This document shows positions 1 through 8,583 of a stretch of DNA of 64,000 bases, piece by piece (the stretch's first letter is position 1; each line of letters begins with the position of its first letter). This DNA is from CAZADA01 sp964526675. Lineage in GTDB: Bacteria > Pseudomonadota > Alphaproteobacteria > Caulobacterales > Maricaulaceae. A program made the translations under genes and the position numbers. Location: contig CAZGLY010000001.1 in assembly GCA_964526675.1 (NCBI GenBank), forward strand, positions 62,001-126,000. Direction: 5' to 3'. The notes beneath the pieces were generated by a model. The model was not told the DNA's origin. It saw nothing but the letters and a program-made list of their open reading frames with translations, and made no database searches.

Positions 1-371
1 GCGACGCGGCTCGCCGCCTCTCCTTCGAACGCATGGGCCGCCCGCAAAGCGCGCACGAGCGCCGCAACGGCCTGCGGCGGCCCTTCATGGGTCGACACGG
101 GCTCAGGGCTGGTCTCAATGTCCGCCTCGGGCAGATCTTCCTCGACCAGCGCCATCGCTTCGGAAGCGACATCGGTCGCATCGGCTTTGCCCACGCGTCC
201 GAGCGCCAACGCGAGCCCGATGGCGCCCGTCGCCAGCAACGCCGCCAGCGCCTCCAGCGGCAAAGGCCGCGCATTCCAGTGCATCGCGACAATCACAGCC
301 AGCGGGAGCAGCGCCGCCGCGAGGCACATCTCGATGTGGGTCACCGGCAGGCGACGCAGGGCCGCGATCAT
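1..371 (-). CDS. Putative membrane protein, C-terminus outside window
   Basis: An open minus-strand frame begins at an ATG at 369-371 and runs off the left edge, giving about 123 residues without a stop. Residues about 14-31 and 37-56 are hydrophobic and look like two transmembrane helices. A polar, acidic linker with several Asp and Glu follows, and then an Ala/Arg-rich helical stretch. Two short N-terminal helices before a longer cytoplasmic part would suit a signalling enzyme, but the diagnostic domain is not in the window. I do not recognise the family. A TTGACA motif lies about 55 bp upstream of the start on the same strand. Confidence 0.55.
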   Translation of the reverse strand, partial: MIAALRRLPVTHIEMCLAAALLPLAVIVAMHWNARPLPLEALAALLATGAIGLALALGRVGKADATDVASEAMALVEEDLPEADIETSPEPVSTHEGPPQAVAALVRALRAAHAFEGEAASRV

Positions 372-592
372 GCCGCATCTCCTGGACAAAGCGCGGACGC
401 GACAGCGTCGCCATCCGCAAGGTTGTCAACATGGGATAGGCGTTTTGCGTAAAACCTCAGTTACGCTGACGCACGAAGTGGGAATTCCTTAGGGGGCACA
501 CGTGGCCGCCGGCGGGACGTCACACGCGTGACCCGCAGCGCGAAAAACGAAACGGCAAAAAACAACAGGATGGCTGGGGCCGGCCGCGACGC

Positions 593-958
593 TCAGGCGG
601 CCATGACGCGGTTCACCTCATCCACCAGCTCACGCAAGTGGAAAGGCTTGGACAGCACTTTGGAGTCGCTCGGCGCGCTTTCCTGCGCGCTCACCGCAAC
701 CGCGGCGAACCCGGTGATGAACATAATCTTCAGGTCGGGATGAATCTCGGCGGCCCGGCGCGCGAGTTCGATGCCGTCCAGACCCGGCATAACGATGTCG
801 GTAAGCAGCAAATCAAAGTCGACGTCGAGATCCTGCAGCGCCTCAAGACCCGCTTCCCCATCCGCGCACGCCGTGACCGCATGACCGGCCCGTTCCAGCG
901 CTTTGGTGAGGAAGCCGCGCATAGACGGATCGTCCTCCGCCAGCAGAATGTTCGCCAT
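593..958 (-). CDS. cpdR: Response regulator CpdR-like (receiver domain only)
   Basis: The 121-residue protein is a single receiver domain with no output domain. It opens with MANILLAEDD (acidic pocket), carries the phospho-acceptor Asp in LLTDIVMPG near residue 51, has the conserved Thr in FITG, and the Lys in SKPF. CpdR of Caulobacter has this layout and acts as a phosphorylation-controlled adaptor that primes ClpXP to degrade cell-cycle proteins. The frame is open a further 45 codons upstream, but the ATG at 958 matches the family start and follows an AAAGG ribosome binding site. The divergent N-formylglutamate amidohydrolase next door is a neighbour often seen with cpdR in alphaproteobacteria, which supports the assignment. 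Confidence 0.85.
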   Translation of the reverse strand: MANILLAEDDPSMRGFLTKALERAGHAVTACADGEAGLEALQDLDVDFDLLLTDIVMPGLDGIELARRAAEIHPDLKIMFITGFAAVAVSAQESAPSDSKVLSKPFHLRELVDEVNRVMAA

Positions 959-1067
959 CACATTGACCTTTCGCCTGCGCCCAGACGCGAGCAGTACGCC
1001 ACCTTGGTGAACGACCCTTAAACGCCGGCGCGGACCATGGTTGACCCCGTCGCGCCGGATGTGAAGA

Positions 1068-1964
1068 GTGACCGCGATGCAAAGTGTGATCAAGGCGCAA
1101 GCGAGGTTTTCACGCTTCCAAAGGTCGGATCCACTGGATCCCCCGGTGGAAATCTCGCGTCCGGCGGTGCAAACCTCCCCGTGGGTGTTCGCGTCGCCAC
1201 ACTCGGGTCGGGCCTACCCGCCGGAGTTCCTCAAGGTCGCGGCCTTAGCCGCGCCGCGCCTGCGCGCTTCTGAAGACGCCTATGTCGATGATCTCTTCGC
1301 CGCCGCGCCGAGCCTGGGAGCGCCGCTCCTGCGCGCGGTGTTTCCGCGCGCGTATGTGGACGTGAACCGCCACCCCTGGGAGCTGGATCCGGACATGTTT
1401 GTCGGCCGGCTGTCGCAATGCATCCAGCCGCGCTCGCCGCGTGCGGCGGCCGGCTTGGGCGCGGTCCCGCGCATTGTCGGGGACGGGTTGGAACTCTACG
1501 ACGCCCCGTTGCCCGCCGCGGAGGCGGAGCGGCGGCTCAGACGGTGTCACCATCCCTACCATGACGCGCTGAGCGGGCTGTTGTCGGAAACTCGGGTTCA
1601 GTTTCGCACCCACATTCTTGTGGATTGCCATTCCATGCCGTCGGCGGGCCATGGCCGCGTCGACGTGGTGCTCGGCGATCGTTTCGGCTCGTCGTGCGCG
1701 GGCGATGTGACGGATCTCTTGGAGGCGGCGCTGCGCGCGGAAGGCCTTCGGGTCACGCGCAACACGCCCTACGCCGGCGGCTACTCGACCGAGCGCTATG
1801 GGCGCAACGCCGCGCGCGGCCACGCCATCCAGATCGAACTCAATCGCGGTTTGTATTTGGACGAGACCGCCGTGCGGCGACGGGCGGACTTTCCCGCGCT
1901 GCGCAGCGCGATGACGCGCGTCATGGCCCACGTGCTCGAGGCGGAGCTGACGCTCGCCGCCTAA
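1068..1964 (+). CDS. N-formylglutamate amidohydrolase family protein
   Basis: The 298-residue protein fits the N-formylglutamate amidohydrolase (FGase, HutG2-like) family, zinc hydrolases that release formate or cleave related N-acyl amino acids. Recognisable blocks are SPHSGRAYP near residue 44, the DxxVDDLF segment, AYVDVNRHPWELD, the metal-site run LVDCHSMPS near 190, and the C-terminal IQIELNRGLYLDE. The frame opens with a GTG at 1068; an ATG three codons later (1077) is an equally possible start. It is divergent from cpdR, a pairing kept in many alphaproteobacteria. There is no hut operon around it, so a role in histidine breakdown is not supported by context. Confidence 0.85.
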   Translation: MTAMQSVIKAQARFSRFQRSDPLDPPVEISRPAVQTSPWVFASPHSGRAYPPEFLKVAALAAPRLRASEDAYVDDLFAAAPSLGAPLLRAVFPRAYVDVNRHPWELDPDMFVGRLSQCIQPRSPRAAAGLGAVPRIVGDGLELYDAPLPAAEAERRLRRCHHPYHDALSGLLSETRVQFRTHILVDCHSMPSAGHGRVDVVLGDRFGSSCAGDVTDLLEAALRAEGLRVTRNTPYAGGYSTERYGRNAARGHAIQIELNRGLYLDETAVRRRADFPALRSAMTRVMAHVLEAELTLAA

Positions 1965-2041
1965 CGTCCCGCACCACCAAATCAGCACGCGCCGGATGAA
2001 GTACGCTGGAACCGGGAGCGGCTCCGCGACCCCGTGCCGCC

Positions 2042-2067
2042 AAAAAAAAGGCCGCGCAAGCGCGGCC
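2042..2067 (-). terminator. Rho-independent terminator of the small RNA
   Basis: GGCCGCG (2050-2056), a 4-nt loop and CGCGGCC (2061-2067) form a perfect 7-bp stem. On the minus strand it is followed directly by eight T residues (2049-2042). On the plus strand the A tract precedes the stem, so it terminates leftward transcription only. The leftward unit it can serve is the candidate sRNA. Confidence 0.8.
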
Positions 2068-2121
2068 AAAGGTTAGGGAGGAAACGCCCAAGAAGGGCGG
2101 CGACGGCACGCCGTCGCAACG
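2042..2121 (-). ncRNA. Candidate trans-acting small RNA with exposed anti-Shine-Dalgarno motif
   Basis: This is a stand-alone transcription unit in the gap 1965-2326, about 80 nt on the minus strand. In transcript order it has a 7-bp hairpin (2117-2100, GC-rich, 4-nt loop), a 5-bp hairpin (2099-2085, CGCCC/GGGCG with a UUCUU loop), a 17-nt unpaired linker TTTCCTCCCTAACCTTT (2084-2068) and a rho-independent terminator. The linker contains CCTCCC, complementary to Shine-Dalgarno GGGAGG, the hallmark of base-pairing sRNAs that block translation. A promoter matching the Caulobacter consensus sits just upstream. No convincing ORF fits. The specific sRNA family is not recognised; the seed motif resembles those described for AbcR-type alphaproteobacterial sRNAs. 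Confidence 0.68.
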
Positions 2122-2127
2122 CACAAA

Positions 2128-2156
2128 GAGATAGCGTGCGGCGCACAATTTGACAA
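2128..2156 (-). promoter_or_regulatory. Promoter of the small RNA (Caulobacter-type housekeeping consensus)
   Basis: On the minus strand TTGTCAA (2156-2150) is followed after exactly 14 bp by GCTATCTC (2135-2128). The Caulobacter housekeeping consensus is TTGACGS, 10-14 bp, GCTANAWC, so the -10 matches 7 of 8 positions. Predicted transcription starts near 2121. The plus-strand reading of the same bases contains TTGACA, so a rightward promoter for the downstream Pat-like gene could also use this segment, but I see no matching -10. Confidence 0.6.
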
Positions 2157-2326
2157 GCCTCTCGGACGAAAAAATTGCGCCGACTTCGCGCAAGCCGACA
2201 AAAATACGCCGCAGTTTCTGGGAAAATCGAAACTCGCACATAGGCCCGCGGGGGCGACTCGCTTATGCTGCGCCGCAGCAAAATTAATGAGAGCCGCCTG
2301 GTTCGCCAGTCCAGGAGCGCCGTGTT

Positions 2327-4810
2327 TTGGCTATACGTCACAACCTCAGCGACGCGTTTGAACCGCGATCGGTCGCCCTTGTCGGCGCGACCGACCGTCC
2401 AGGGTCGGTCGGGCGCGTGCTGCTGCAGCACATCCTTGAAAGTTTTGACGGTCCCATCGGCTTGGTCAACGCTAAGCAGCGCCGTGTGGCCGGGCGAGAC
2501 ACCGTGTCGCAACCGGAGGAGCTGGCGACTGCGCCCGATCTGGCCGTCATCGCCACGCCGCCGGCGGGTCTGGAGCGCGCGGTGGAAGGACTGGCCGTGC
2601 GCGGGTGCAAGGCCGCCGTGGTGGTGACCGACACCCGGCGCGGCCCCGATGGACGCACGACGCTCGACGCCGCGCGTCTGAGGGCGGCCGCCGGCCCCAT
2701 GCGCGTGATCGGGCCAGGATCCCTCGGAGCGGCGGCGCCCTGGGGCAAGGTCTATGCGAGCCTCTCGTCCTTGAGGCCCGATCCGGGGGGCGTGGCGTTC
2801 ATCAGCGTGTCGGCCACGCCGGCGGGCGCGCTCGTGGATTGGGCCAAGGCCCACGGCGTGGGCTTCTCCCACATCCTCGCCCTCGGCGACATGGTCGACG
2901 TGGACTACGCGGACGCCTTAGACCTTGTGGCGCAGTCCAGCCGCGCGGAAGCGGCGGTTTTGGTCATGCGCGACGAAGCGATCAACGCGCGGCGGTTCCT
3001 GTCCGCCGGTCGCGCTCTGGCGCGGGTGAAACCCGTGATCGTCATGCGCAGCGCCACCCCCAACGACCCGCCGCAGCGCGACCAGGCCTATGACGCCGCG
3101 TTTGCGCGCGCGGGCATGCTGCGCGTGTCGCGGTTGGAGGAGATCTTGGCGGCGGTGGAGGCGGTGTCGACCCGGTCTCCGGCGGATGCGCGCGTCACCC
3201 AATTGGGCCCGCGTCTGGCGGTGATCGCCAATGGCGAGTCGCTCGCCGCCTTCGCGGTGGCGCGGGTTGCGGCGATCGGCGCAAGCCTTGCGCGCGTGAG
3301 CGATGAGACCCGCGCGCGGCTGAGCGGGTGCGCGCGTCCGATGGCCGACCCGCAGGACGCCGCCCTCGATCTCTCCTTGGAGGCCGATGCGCCGGCCTAC
3401 CGCATCGCGCTGGACGCCCTGGCCGACGACCGGGGCGTTGACGCGATCCTGGTCATCAACAGTCCCACCGGCGTGGTGGACGGGCAGGTCATCGCGGAAA
3501 CTCTGGTTGAGACAGTCAACGCGCGACGCGCGCGCCCCGGCTGCCGGCGTCCCTGGGTGTTCGCGTGCTGGCCCGGCGGCGGCCACGCCCACAACGCCAA
3601 CGCGGTGTTCGACGCCGCGCAGATCCCCCATTTCCAAACGCCCTCCGAAGCGCTGGACGCCTATGGACGGCTTCTCGCCTACCGACGCTTGCAGGACACC
3701 TTGATGCAAACGCCGGGGAGCCGTCCGGAGGCCTTCAGCCTGGACCGCGACGGCGTCGCCAAAACCTTGGCCCAAGCCCGCGCCGACGGTCGCAGCACGC
3801 TGTCGCCGGAGGAGGCGCACGTCGCGCTCAGCGCCTACAACATCGCGTGCCGGCTCTCCGACGACGACGGGCCAGCCGCCGCCGATCATGTGGCCGTGCG
3901 CGTCCATGTGGCGGTCGACGCGATTTTTGGCCCCGTGTTGACCCTCGGCCTGGCGGACCGTGTGGGTCGCGTCCTGGACGCCGGCGTCGCCGCGCTTCCG
4001 CCGCTGACCCTCGCCCTGGCGGAGCAGATGATTGCGGGCTCGCCGGTCGCTGCGGTGTTGGAAGGCCAGCCCGAGGCCCAGGCCGCCATTGCGCTGCTGC
4101 TGGTGCAAACCGCGCAGCTGACGACCGATCACGGCGAGGTGGCCAGCGTGGCCCTCGATCCGGTGTGCGTCAGCGCCGGCGTGGCGCGTGTGGAGCACGC
4201 CGTCATCGCCGTGCAGGACGCCCCATGCCCGGATCCCGCGGACCGCTTGGCGATCCGCCCCTATCCCATCGAGCTCGAACGCACCGTGACGGATCGCGCG
4301 GGCGATCGCTACCTGCTGCGCCCAATCCGGCCGGAGGACGAACCCGCCCTCGTGGACCTGATCGGGCGGCTTGATCCCGAGCACTTGCGTCTGCGGTTCT
4401 TTCAGCCAATCCGTCATGTCAGCCATGAGTTCGCGGCGCGTTTGACCCAAATCGACTACGACCGGGACATGGCCCTCGTGCTGGTGGACGAGGGCGGCCG
4501 TCCGGGAGCCTGCACGATCCGCGGCGTGGCGCGGCTCGCCCGCAATGGGGATCGCGAAATGGGCGAGTACGCCGTCACGGTGGAATCGAGCCTCCAAGGC
4601 CGCGGCCTGGGGCGCGTGCTGATGGAGGCGATCATCACGGAAGGCCGCCGCGCCGGCATGACCGCCATCTTCGGCGTCGTGTTGCCGGAAAACCGGTCCA
4701 TGCTCGTGTTGGCCGAAGCGCTGGGGTTTGTCCGCGGCCCTGACCCCGAGGACCCGCATCTGGCGCGCGTCACGCTCCAACTGCAAAAGGAACGTGAAAC
4801 CACCACCTAA
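2327..4810 (+). CDS. Pat-type protein acetyltransferase (acyl-CoA synthetase-like domain fused to GNAT)
   Basis: The 827-residue protein joins an NDP-forming acyl-CoA synthetase-like region (about 1-640) to a C-terminal GNAT domain (about 645-820). The N-terminus has a CoA-binding Rossmann fold (ALVGATDRPGSVG) and a ligase-like block (GFSHILALGDMVDVDYADAL). The GNAT part has LLRPIRPEDE, LRLRFFQPIRHVS and the acetyl-CoA loop QGRGLG near residue 756. This architecture is that of Pat/YfiQ lysine acetyltransferases, which inactivate acetyl-CoA synthetase and other enzymes. The usual SQSGA ligase motif reads SVSATPAG, so the synthetase half is probably regulatory. The start is a TTG at 2327, preceded by AGGAG at 2313-2317; no in-frame ATG lies nearby. 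Confidence 0.85.
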   Translation: MAIRHNLSDAFEPRSVALVGATDRPGSVGRVLLQHILESFDGPIGLVNAKQRRVAGRDTVSQPEELATAPDLAVIATPPAGLERAVEGLAVRGCKAAVVVTDTRRGPDGRTTLDAARLRAAAGPMRVIGPGSLGAAAPWGKVYASLSSLRPDPGGVAFISVSATPAGALVDWAKAHGVGFSHILALGDMVDVDYADALDLVAQSSRAEAAVLVMRDEAINARRFLSAGRALARVKPVIVMRSATPNDPPQRDQAYDAAFARAGMLRVSRLEEILAAVEAVSTRSPADARVTQLGPRLAVIANGESLAAFAVARVAAIGASLARVSDETRARLSGCARPMADPQDAALDLSLEADAPAYRIALDALADDRGVDAILVINSPTGVVDGQVIAETLVETVNARRARPGCRRPWVFACWPGGGHAHNANAVFDAAQIPHFQTPSEALDAYGRLLAYRRLQDTLMQTPGSRPEAFSLDRDGVAKTLAQARADGRSTLSPEEAHVALSAYNIACRLSDDDGPAAADHVAVRVHVAVDAIFGPVLTLGLADRVGRVLDAGVAALPPLTLALAEQMIAGSPVAAVLEGQPEAQAAIALLLVQTAQLTTDHGEVASVALDPVCVSAGVARVEHAVIAVQDAPCPDPADRLAIRPYPIELERTVTDRAGDRYLLRPIRPEDEPALVDLIGRLDPEHLRLRFFQPIRHVSHEFAARLTQIDYDRDMALVLVDEGGRPGACTIRGVARLARNGDREMGEYAVTVESSLQGRGLGRVLMEAIITEGRRAGMTAIFGVVLPENRSMLVLAEALGFVRGPDPEDPHLARVTLQLQKERETTT

Positions 4811-4882
4811 AAGCCCTCATATGGCGCAAGCTTTGCTCTGCCTTAGGCGAATTCCGCAGCGACGCGCAGGCGTAGGGCGAAA

Positions 4883-5287
4883 ATGGTCAGCGATATCGAT
4901 CTTCATGTAGGCCGGCGTTTGCGCCGTCGGCGTCGGCTTTTAGGGCTCACGCAGCAACAGCTGGGCGCAGCCGTGGGAATCCGGTTCCAGCAAATCCAGA
5001 AATACGAATGCGGCGCCAACCGTTTGAGCGCCGCGCGACTGTTTCAACTCGCTCAAGCCCTCAATGTCCCGATCCAATACTTCTACGAGGGCCTTGAGGT
5101 TGCCGACGCCAACGGCGCCGCCGCGACCCTGAGCGAGGACATCGACGCCAATGTTCTGTCGCAAAACGAAACGCTCGAACTGGTGCGGGCCTACTACCGT
5201 CTCGCCAAAGGCCCCCGCCGGCGGCTGTTGGACCTCGCGCGTTCGCTGCACGAGGTGAATGGCGCGGCGCGCCCGTTGGACTCCTAG
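4883..5287 (+). CDS. XRE-family helix-turn-helix transcriptional regulator
   Basis: The 134-residue protein has an N-terminal Cro/C1-type helix-turn-helix at about residues 8-62: the block LGLTQQQLGAAVGI is helices 2 to 3, and FQQIQKYECGANRLSA is the recognition part. The rest is a short, mostly helical tail with an acidic linker. Closely similar regulators are common in alphaproteobacteria, but I cannot name the target genes. It precedes hisN by about 65 bp on the same strand, so the two may be co-transcribed. The ATG at 4883 is kept as start because the HTH begins only a few residues later. Confidence 0.85.
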   Translation: MVSDIDLHVGRRLRRRRRLLGLTQQQLGAAVGIRFQQIQKYECGANRLSAARLFQLAQALNVPIQYFYEGLEVADANGAAATLSEDIDANVLSQNETLELVRAYYRLAKGPRRRLLDLARSLHEVNGAARPLDS

Positions 5288-5351
5288 AGACCCACAGAAG
5301 ATCAGCGCGAAGCGGTTTGGCGTCCCGTGCCAATTTGGTACGTGTCCGCGC

Positions 5352-6203
5352 ATGAACACGCCGCCCTCAAAGCCTGAGCCTCATGCCTCTCCGCGCACCG
5401 ACGAACCGACATGGCGGCCCTGGCGGGCGGTGGCGATCGACGCCGCCGACCGGGCGCGCGCCGAGACGCTCGCCCGTTTCACGGAGCCGTCTGTCCCGGA
5501 CGACAAAGGCGAGCCCGGTCGGTTCGATCCCGTCACGGAAGCCGACCGCCAAGCCGAAGCCGCCATCCGCGCCCTGCTGGCCGCGCGCGCGGCGGACCAC
5601 GGCGTGGACGGCGAGGAGTTTCCGCCCAAGCCGGCCGGCGGTCCGTGGCGGTGGACGCTCGACCCAGTGGACGGCACCCGCAGTTTCATTTGCGGTTTTC
5701 CCACGTGGACGACGCTCATCGCGCTGGCTCACGACGAGCAACCGGTGCTCGGCGTGATCGACGCGCCGGTGCTTGATGATCGTTTCATCGGCGACCCCGA
5801 TGGCGCGACGCGCGAGCGCCACGGCGCCGCATCAGCGCTGCAGACCAGGACGTGCGCCCGGCTCACGGACGCGATCGTGGCCGCCACCGCGCCCGACATG
5901 TTCACACGCGCGGAGTGGGGCGGCTTTGACATGATCGCCCACGCGGCGCGACTGGCCCGGTTCGGGGCGGACGCCTACGCCTACGCGATGCTGGCCGCCG
6001 GGCGGGTGGACCTCGTGGTCGAAGCGGGACTGAAACCCTATGACGTGCGGGCCCTGATCCCCGTCGTGCGCGGCGCTGGCGGGATCATCACGGATTGGCG
6101 GGGCGACCCGGATCGCGTTCACAATGGCGGCCAAGTGATCGCGGCCGGCGACGCCCGGGTCCACCAGGAGGCTCTCGCCGTGCTGGCCCGGGTCGCGGCC
6201 TGA
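5352..6203 (+). CDS. hisN: Histidinol-phosphatase, inositol monophosphatase family
   Basis: The 283-residue protein belongs to the Mg-dependent inositol monophosphatase superfamily. Metal and catalytic motifs are visible: the GEE of VDGEEF near residue 84, DPVDGTRSF near 103, and GLKPYDVRALIPVV near 225. The combination DPVDGT followed by SFICGFPTW is typical of HisN-type histidinol-phosphatases, which make histidinol in histidine synthesis. The frame is open from 5259 and would overlap the upstream regulator; the ATG at 5352 gives the normal family length and is preferred. It is followed after 1 bp by the RNA methyltransferase gene, implying one operon. Confidence 0.82.
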   Translation: MNTPPSKPEPHASPRTDEPTWRPWRAVAIDAADRARAETLARFTEPSVPDDKGEPGRFDPVTEADRQAEAAIRALLAARAADHGVDGEEFPPKPAGGPWRWTLDPVDGTRSFICGFPTWTTLIALAHDEQPVLGVIDAPVLDDRFIGDPDGATRERHGAASALQTRTCARLTDAIVAATAPDMFTRAEWGGFDMIAHAARLARFGADAYAYAMLAAGRVDLVVEAGLKPYDVRALIPVVRGAGGIITDWRGDPDRVHNGGQVIAAGDARVHQEALAVLARVAA

Positions 6204-6204
6204 C

Positions 6205-7371
6205 GTGACGTCCACAAACAGCGCCCACGACGGCGAAGACGCGCCGTTGGCGTTGTTCTTCGCCGCCCCGCCCGGTTTTGAAGCCGAGGTCGCGGCGGAG
6301 GCCAGGGCTCTCGGCCTCGCGCCACACATCGTGCCGGGGGGCGTCGCCGCGCAGAGCGATTGGCCCGCGGTCTGGCGCGCGAACCTGCGGCTGCGCGTCG
6401 CCACCCGGGTGCTTGTTCGCATTGGCGCGTTCCCCGCCGCCCACTTGGCGCAGCTGGACAAGCGGGCGCGGCGATTGCCGTGGGCGACCTTTCTGGCGCC
6501 GGACACGCCCATTCGCGTCGACGCGTCGTGCCGTCGCTCCCGCATCTACCACTCCGGCGCGGCCGCCGAACGGGTGGCGCGCGCCGCCGCGGAGGCTGCA
6601 AACGCCCGGCTTGTCGCGGACGACGCCGAGACTGAGGCCGACCCGGCCGACGCCGTCCGGATCCTCGTGCGTCTAGAGGCCAATCTCTGCACGGTCAGCG
6701 TCGACACCTCCGGCGAGCTTCTCCACAAACGCGGCTTCCGACGTGACGTCAGCGCCGCGCCCCTGCGGGAGACGCTGGCCGCCGGGTTCCTGCGCGCGTG
6801 CGGGCGTCGCGACGACGAACCCGTGGTGGATCCCATGTGCGGCTCTGGCGCGATCGTCATCGAAGCGGCCGAAGCCGCGGCCGGACTGGACCCCGGACGC
6901 GCGCGATCGTTCGCGTTTGAGCGCCTTGCGAGCTTCGATCCGGACGCGTGGGCGACGATCCGCGCCGAGGCGAAACCGCTCCACGCCGCTGCGCCCCTAA
7001 CGTTTGGCTTCGACCGAGACGCGCGCGCGATCGACCTCAGCCGCGGCAACGCCGCTCGCGCCGGCGTTGAGAACGCCACCACGTTCGCCCAACAACCTGT
7101 CACTGCGATGACGCCGCCAACGCCCCAGCCCGGCCTGGTCCTCACCAACCCGCCTTACGGGGCGCGCATCGGCGATCGCCAACGCCTGCCGGCGCTTTAT
7201 GAGGCATTGGGGCGCGTTCTGCGGGAACGCTTTTCGGGCTGGCGCGCGGGCGTGATCACCAGCGAGGCGGGGTTGGCCCGCGCCACGCGCTTGCCCTTTG
7301 GCCCGCCAGGTCCGCCCATTCCCCACGGCGGCTTGCGCGTGCGCCTCTACCAGACCGGTCCCTTGCCCTAA
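6205..7371 (+). CDS. Class I SAM-dependent RNA methyltransferase, RlmL/YpsC type
   Basis: The 388-residue protein has an N-terminal THUMP-like region (about 15-185, starting with FFAAPPGFEAEV) and a C-terminal Rossmann methyltransferase. The SAM-binding loop reads DPMCGSGAIVIEAA near residue 208, and the catalytic motif for guanine N2 methylation, NPPYG, is near 314. This pattern fits the RlmL/YpsC family of 23S rRNA m2G methyltransferases. Only the N2-methylase half is present, unlike the long fused RlmKL of gammaproteobacteria. Translation starts at a GTG one base after the hisN stop, so translational coupling is likely. The exact rRNA position modified cannot be told from sequence. Confidence 0.85.
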   Translation: MTSTNSAHDGEDAPLALFFAAPPGFEAEVAAEARALGLAPHIVPGGVAAQSDWPAVWRANLRLRVATRVLVRIGAFPAAHLAQLDKRARRLPWATFLAPDTPIRVDASCRRSRIYHSGAAAERVARAAAEAANARLVADDAETEADPADAVRILVRLEANLCTVSVDTSGELLHKRGFRRDVSAAPLRETLAAGFLRACGRRDDEPVVDPMCGSGAIVIEAAEAAAGLDPGRARSFAFERLASFDPDAWATIRAEAKPLHAAAPLTFGFDRDARAIDLSRGNAARAGVENATTFAQQPVTAMTPPTPQPGLVLTNPPYGARIGDRQRLPALYEALGRVLRERFSGWRAGVITSEAGLARATRLPFGPPGPPIPHGGLRVRLYQTGPLP

Positions 7372-7383
7372 CGGCCGCAGGTC

Positions 7384-8583
7384 TTACTCGACCGGTTTGC
7401 GGAACAGCAGCGCCATCTGATCCGGCTCCCCGACAGCGTCATAGGGCGCGCGATCAAAGCTCGGATCGAACGGCTCGCCCAGCGGGCTCGTGCGGTTGAA
7501 CGGCGCCAGCGTCCACACGCCGAACGGATGATCAGCGTCATCCTTCGGATTTGCGAGGATCGCGCTTTGCGCCTCCAGCGTGAACCCCGCCTCCTCCGCC
7601 AAACGCACGACGAATGAGGTGCGGACATAGCCGTTGAGCGCGTTGGGATCCTGAGGCGCGTTCTCCGGCGCCCGATACTCGACGACCGTCAACGCACCGC
7701 CAGGGCGCACAAGGGCGTAGAGGTCGCCGAACGCCTTCTCCGCCATGCCCAGAGCCAGCCACACATGCACGTCGTTCACACTCAGCACGGCGTCCGCCAG
7801 CGGGTCCAAAACGGGCGGCGGCGTGTCGAGCCCCAGGTCCAAAAGCACGGGCGGCGGGCCCAGGCGCGGGTCCGCGAACCGCAGTTTGAGCGCTTCGCGA
7901 AGCGCCGCAGCCCCCAACGTATCTGTCAGGGCGTCCGTCAGCGCTCGCTCCTGGAACGCCGATCGTCCCATGGCCGGCGCCGGCGCGGGCGGGGCCGCGG
8001 CCACATAGCGTCCGCCCCCCTCGTGAAGGTAAGGCGCGAGGATCGCCGCATGCCAGCCGCCGCCTGGCCACGTCTCGACCACGGTGTGGGTCGGGCGCAC
8101 ACCCATAAAGGCAAACAATTCCAGAGGCTTGCGCGCAGCGTCACGCGCGCGCTCCTCCGGCGGCCGCCATGGCCCCGCCAACGCCCACTCGAGAGTTCCG
8201 ACGGCGGGTCCGGCCGGTTCAGAAGGCGGGTCAGGAACGGCCGTGGGGCTCGCGGCAATATCGGACGCCGGCGGGGGCGGAGGCGGCGCGTTGAGGGTCT
8301 CGCCAGCGAACGCCCGCTCGCCGCCGCCGCGCGCCGGCGGCGCGTCGCGGTCCCCGCACGCCGCGAGCGTTGTCAGACAACAGATGGTCAGCCAGGCCCG
8401 AAGGCCGAGCCCTTGCGCAGCCGCCCCGCGCCACCCACGTGAACCTCGAACGCCGCGGACGCGGGTTCGTCGTGGGAGGAGAGGGTCGCCCAGGAGGGGC
8501 CAGTCCTCCCGTTTCAGAGGCCGCAGCGCGGCGGGCTCCCGGTTCGGGAAGCGCGGCGCGGGGCGGTCGGACATGTTGCTCAT
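7384..8583 (-). CDS. Putative lipoprotein with methyltransferase-like domain
   Basis: The 399-residue frame has a hydrophobic segment with a lipobox (LTTLAAC, Cys near residue 75), then a Pro/Ala-rich linker, then a domain resembling the predicted methyltransferases of the COG4798 type (VVETWPGGGWHAAILAPYL, later DLYALVRPGGALTVVEYRAPE). A lipoprotein signal normally starts within 10-20 residues of the N-terminus. Here about 60 Arg/Pro-rich residues precede it, and no in-frame ATG, GTG or TTG lies closer. Either the first ATG is real and the segment acts as an anchor, or the start is misjudged. The first codons also overlap the hsp20 leader on the other strand. Confidence 0.65.
   Translation of the reverse strand: MSNMSDRPAPRFPNREPAALRPLKREDWPLLGDPLLPRRTRVRGVRGSRGWRGAAAQGLGLRAWLTICCLTTLAACGDRDAPPARGGGERAFAGETLNAPPPPPPASDIAASPTAVPDPPSEPAGPAVGTLEWALAGPWRPPEERARDAARKPLELFAFMGVRPTHTVVETWPGGGWHAAILAPYLHEGGGRYVAAAPPAPAPAMGRSAFQERALTDALTDTLGAAALREALKLRFADPRLGPPPVLLDLGLDTPPPVLDPLADAVLSVNDVHVWLALGMAEKAFGDLYALVRPGGALTVVEYRAPENAPQDPNALNGYVRTSFVVRLAEEAGFTLEAQSAILANPKDDADHPFGVWTLAPFNRTSPLGEPFDPSFDRAPYDAVGEPDQMALLFRKPVE

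Noticed and set aside
442..455. GTTTT-GCGT-AAAAC small inverted repeat
   Set aside because: A 5-bp AT stem with no T-run and no clear gene end beside it; too weak to call as a terminator.
519..532. GTCAC-ACGC-GTGAC inverted repeat beyond the cpdR stop
   Set aside because: A 5-bp stem about 60 bp past the stop with no T tract; an operator role has no support.
959..1067. TTAA half sites between cpdR and the amidohydrolase as a CtrA box
   Set aside because: Only one half (TTAA) fits; the second half at 7 bp reads TCAC, so the match to TTAA-N7-TTAA is poor.
5519..5535. GGTTCGATCCC, resembling a tRNA T-loop
   Set aside because: It is codons of hisN, and no cloverleaf is possible around it.
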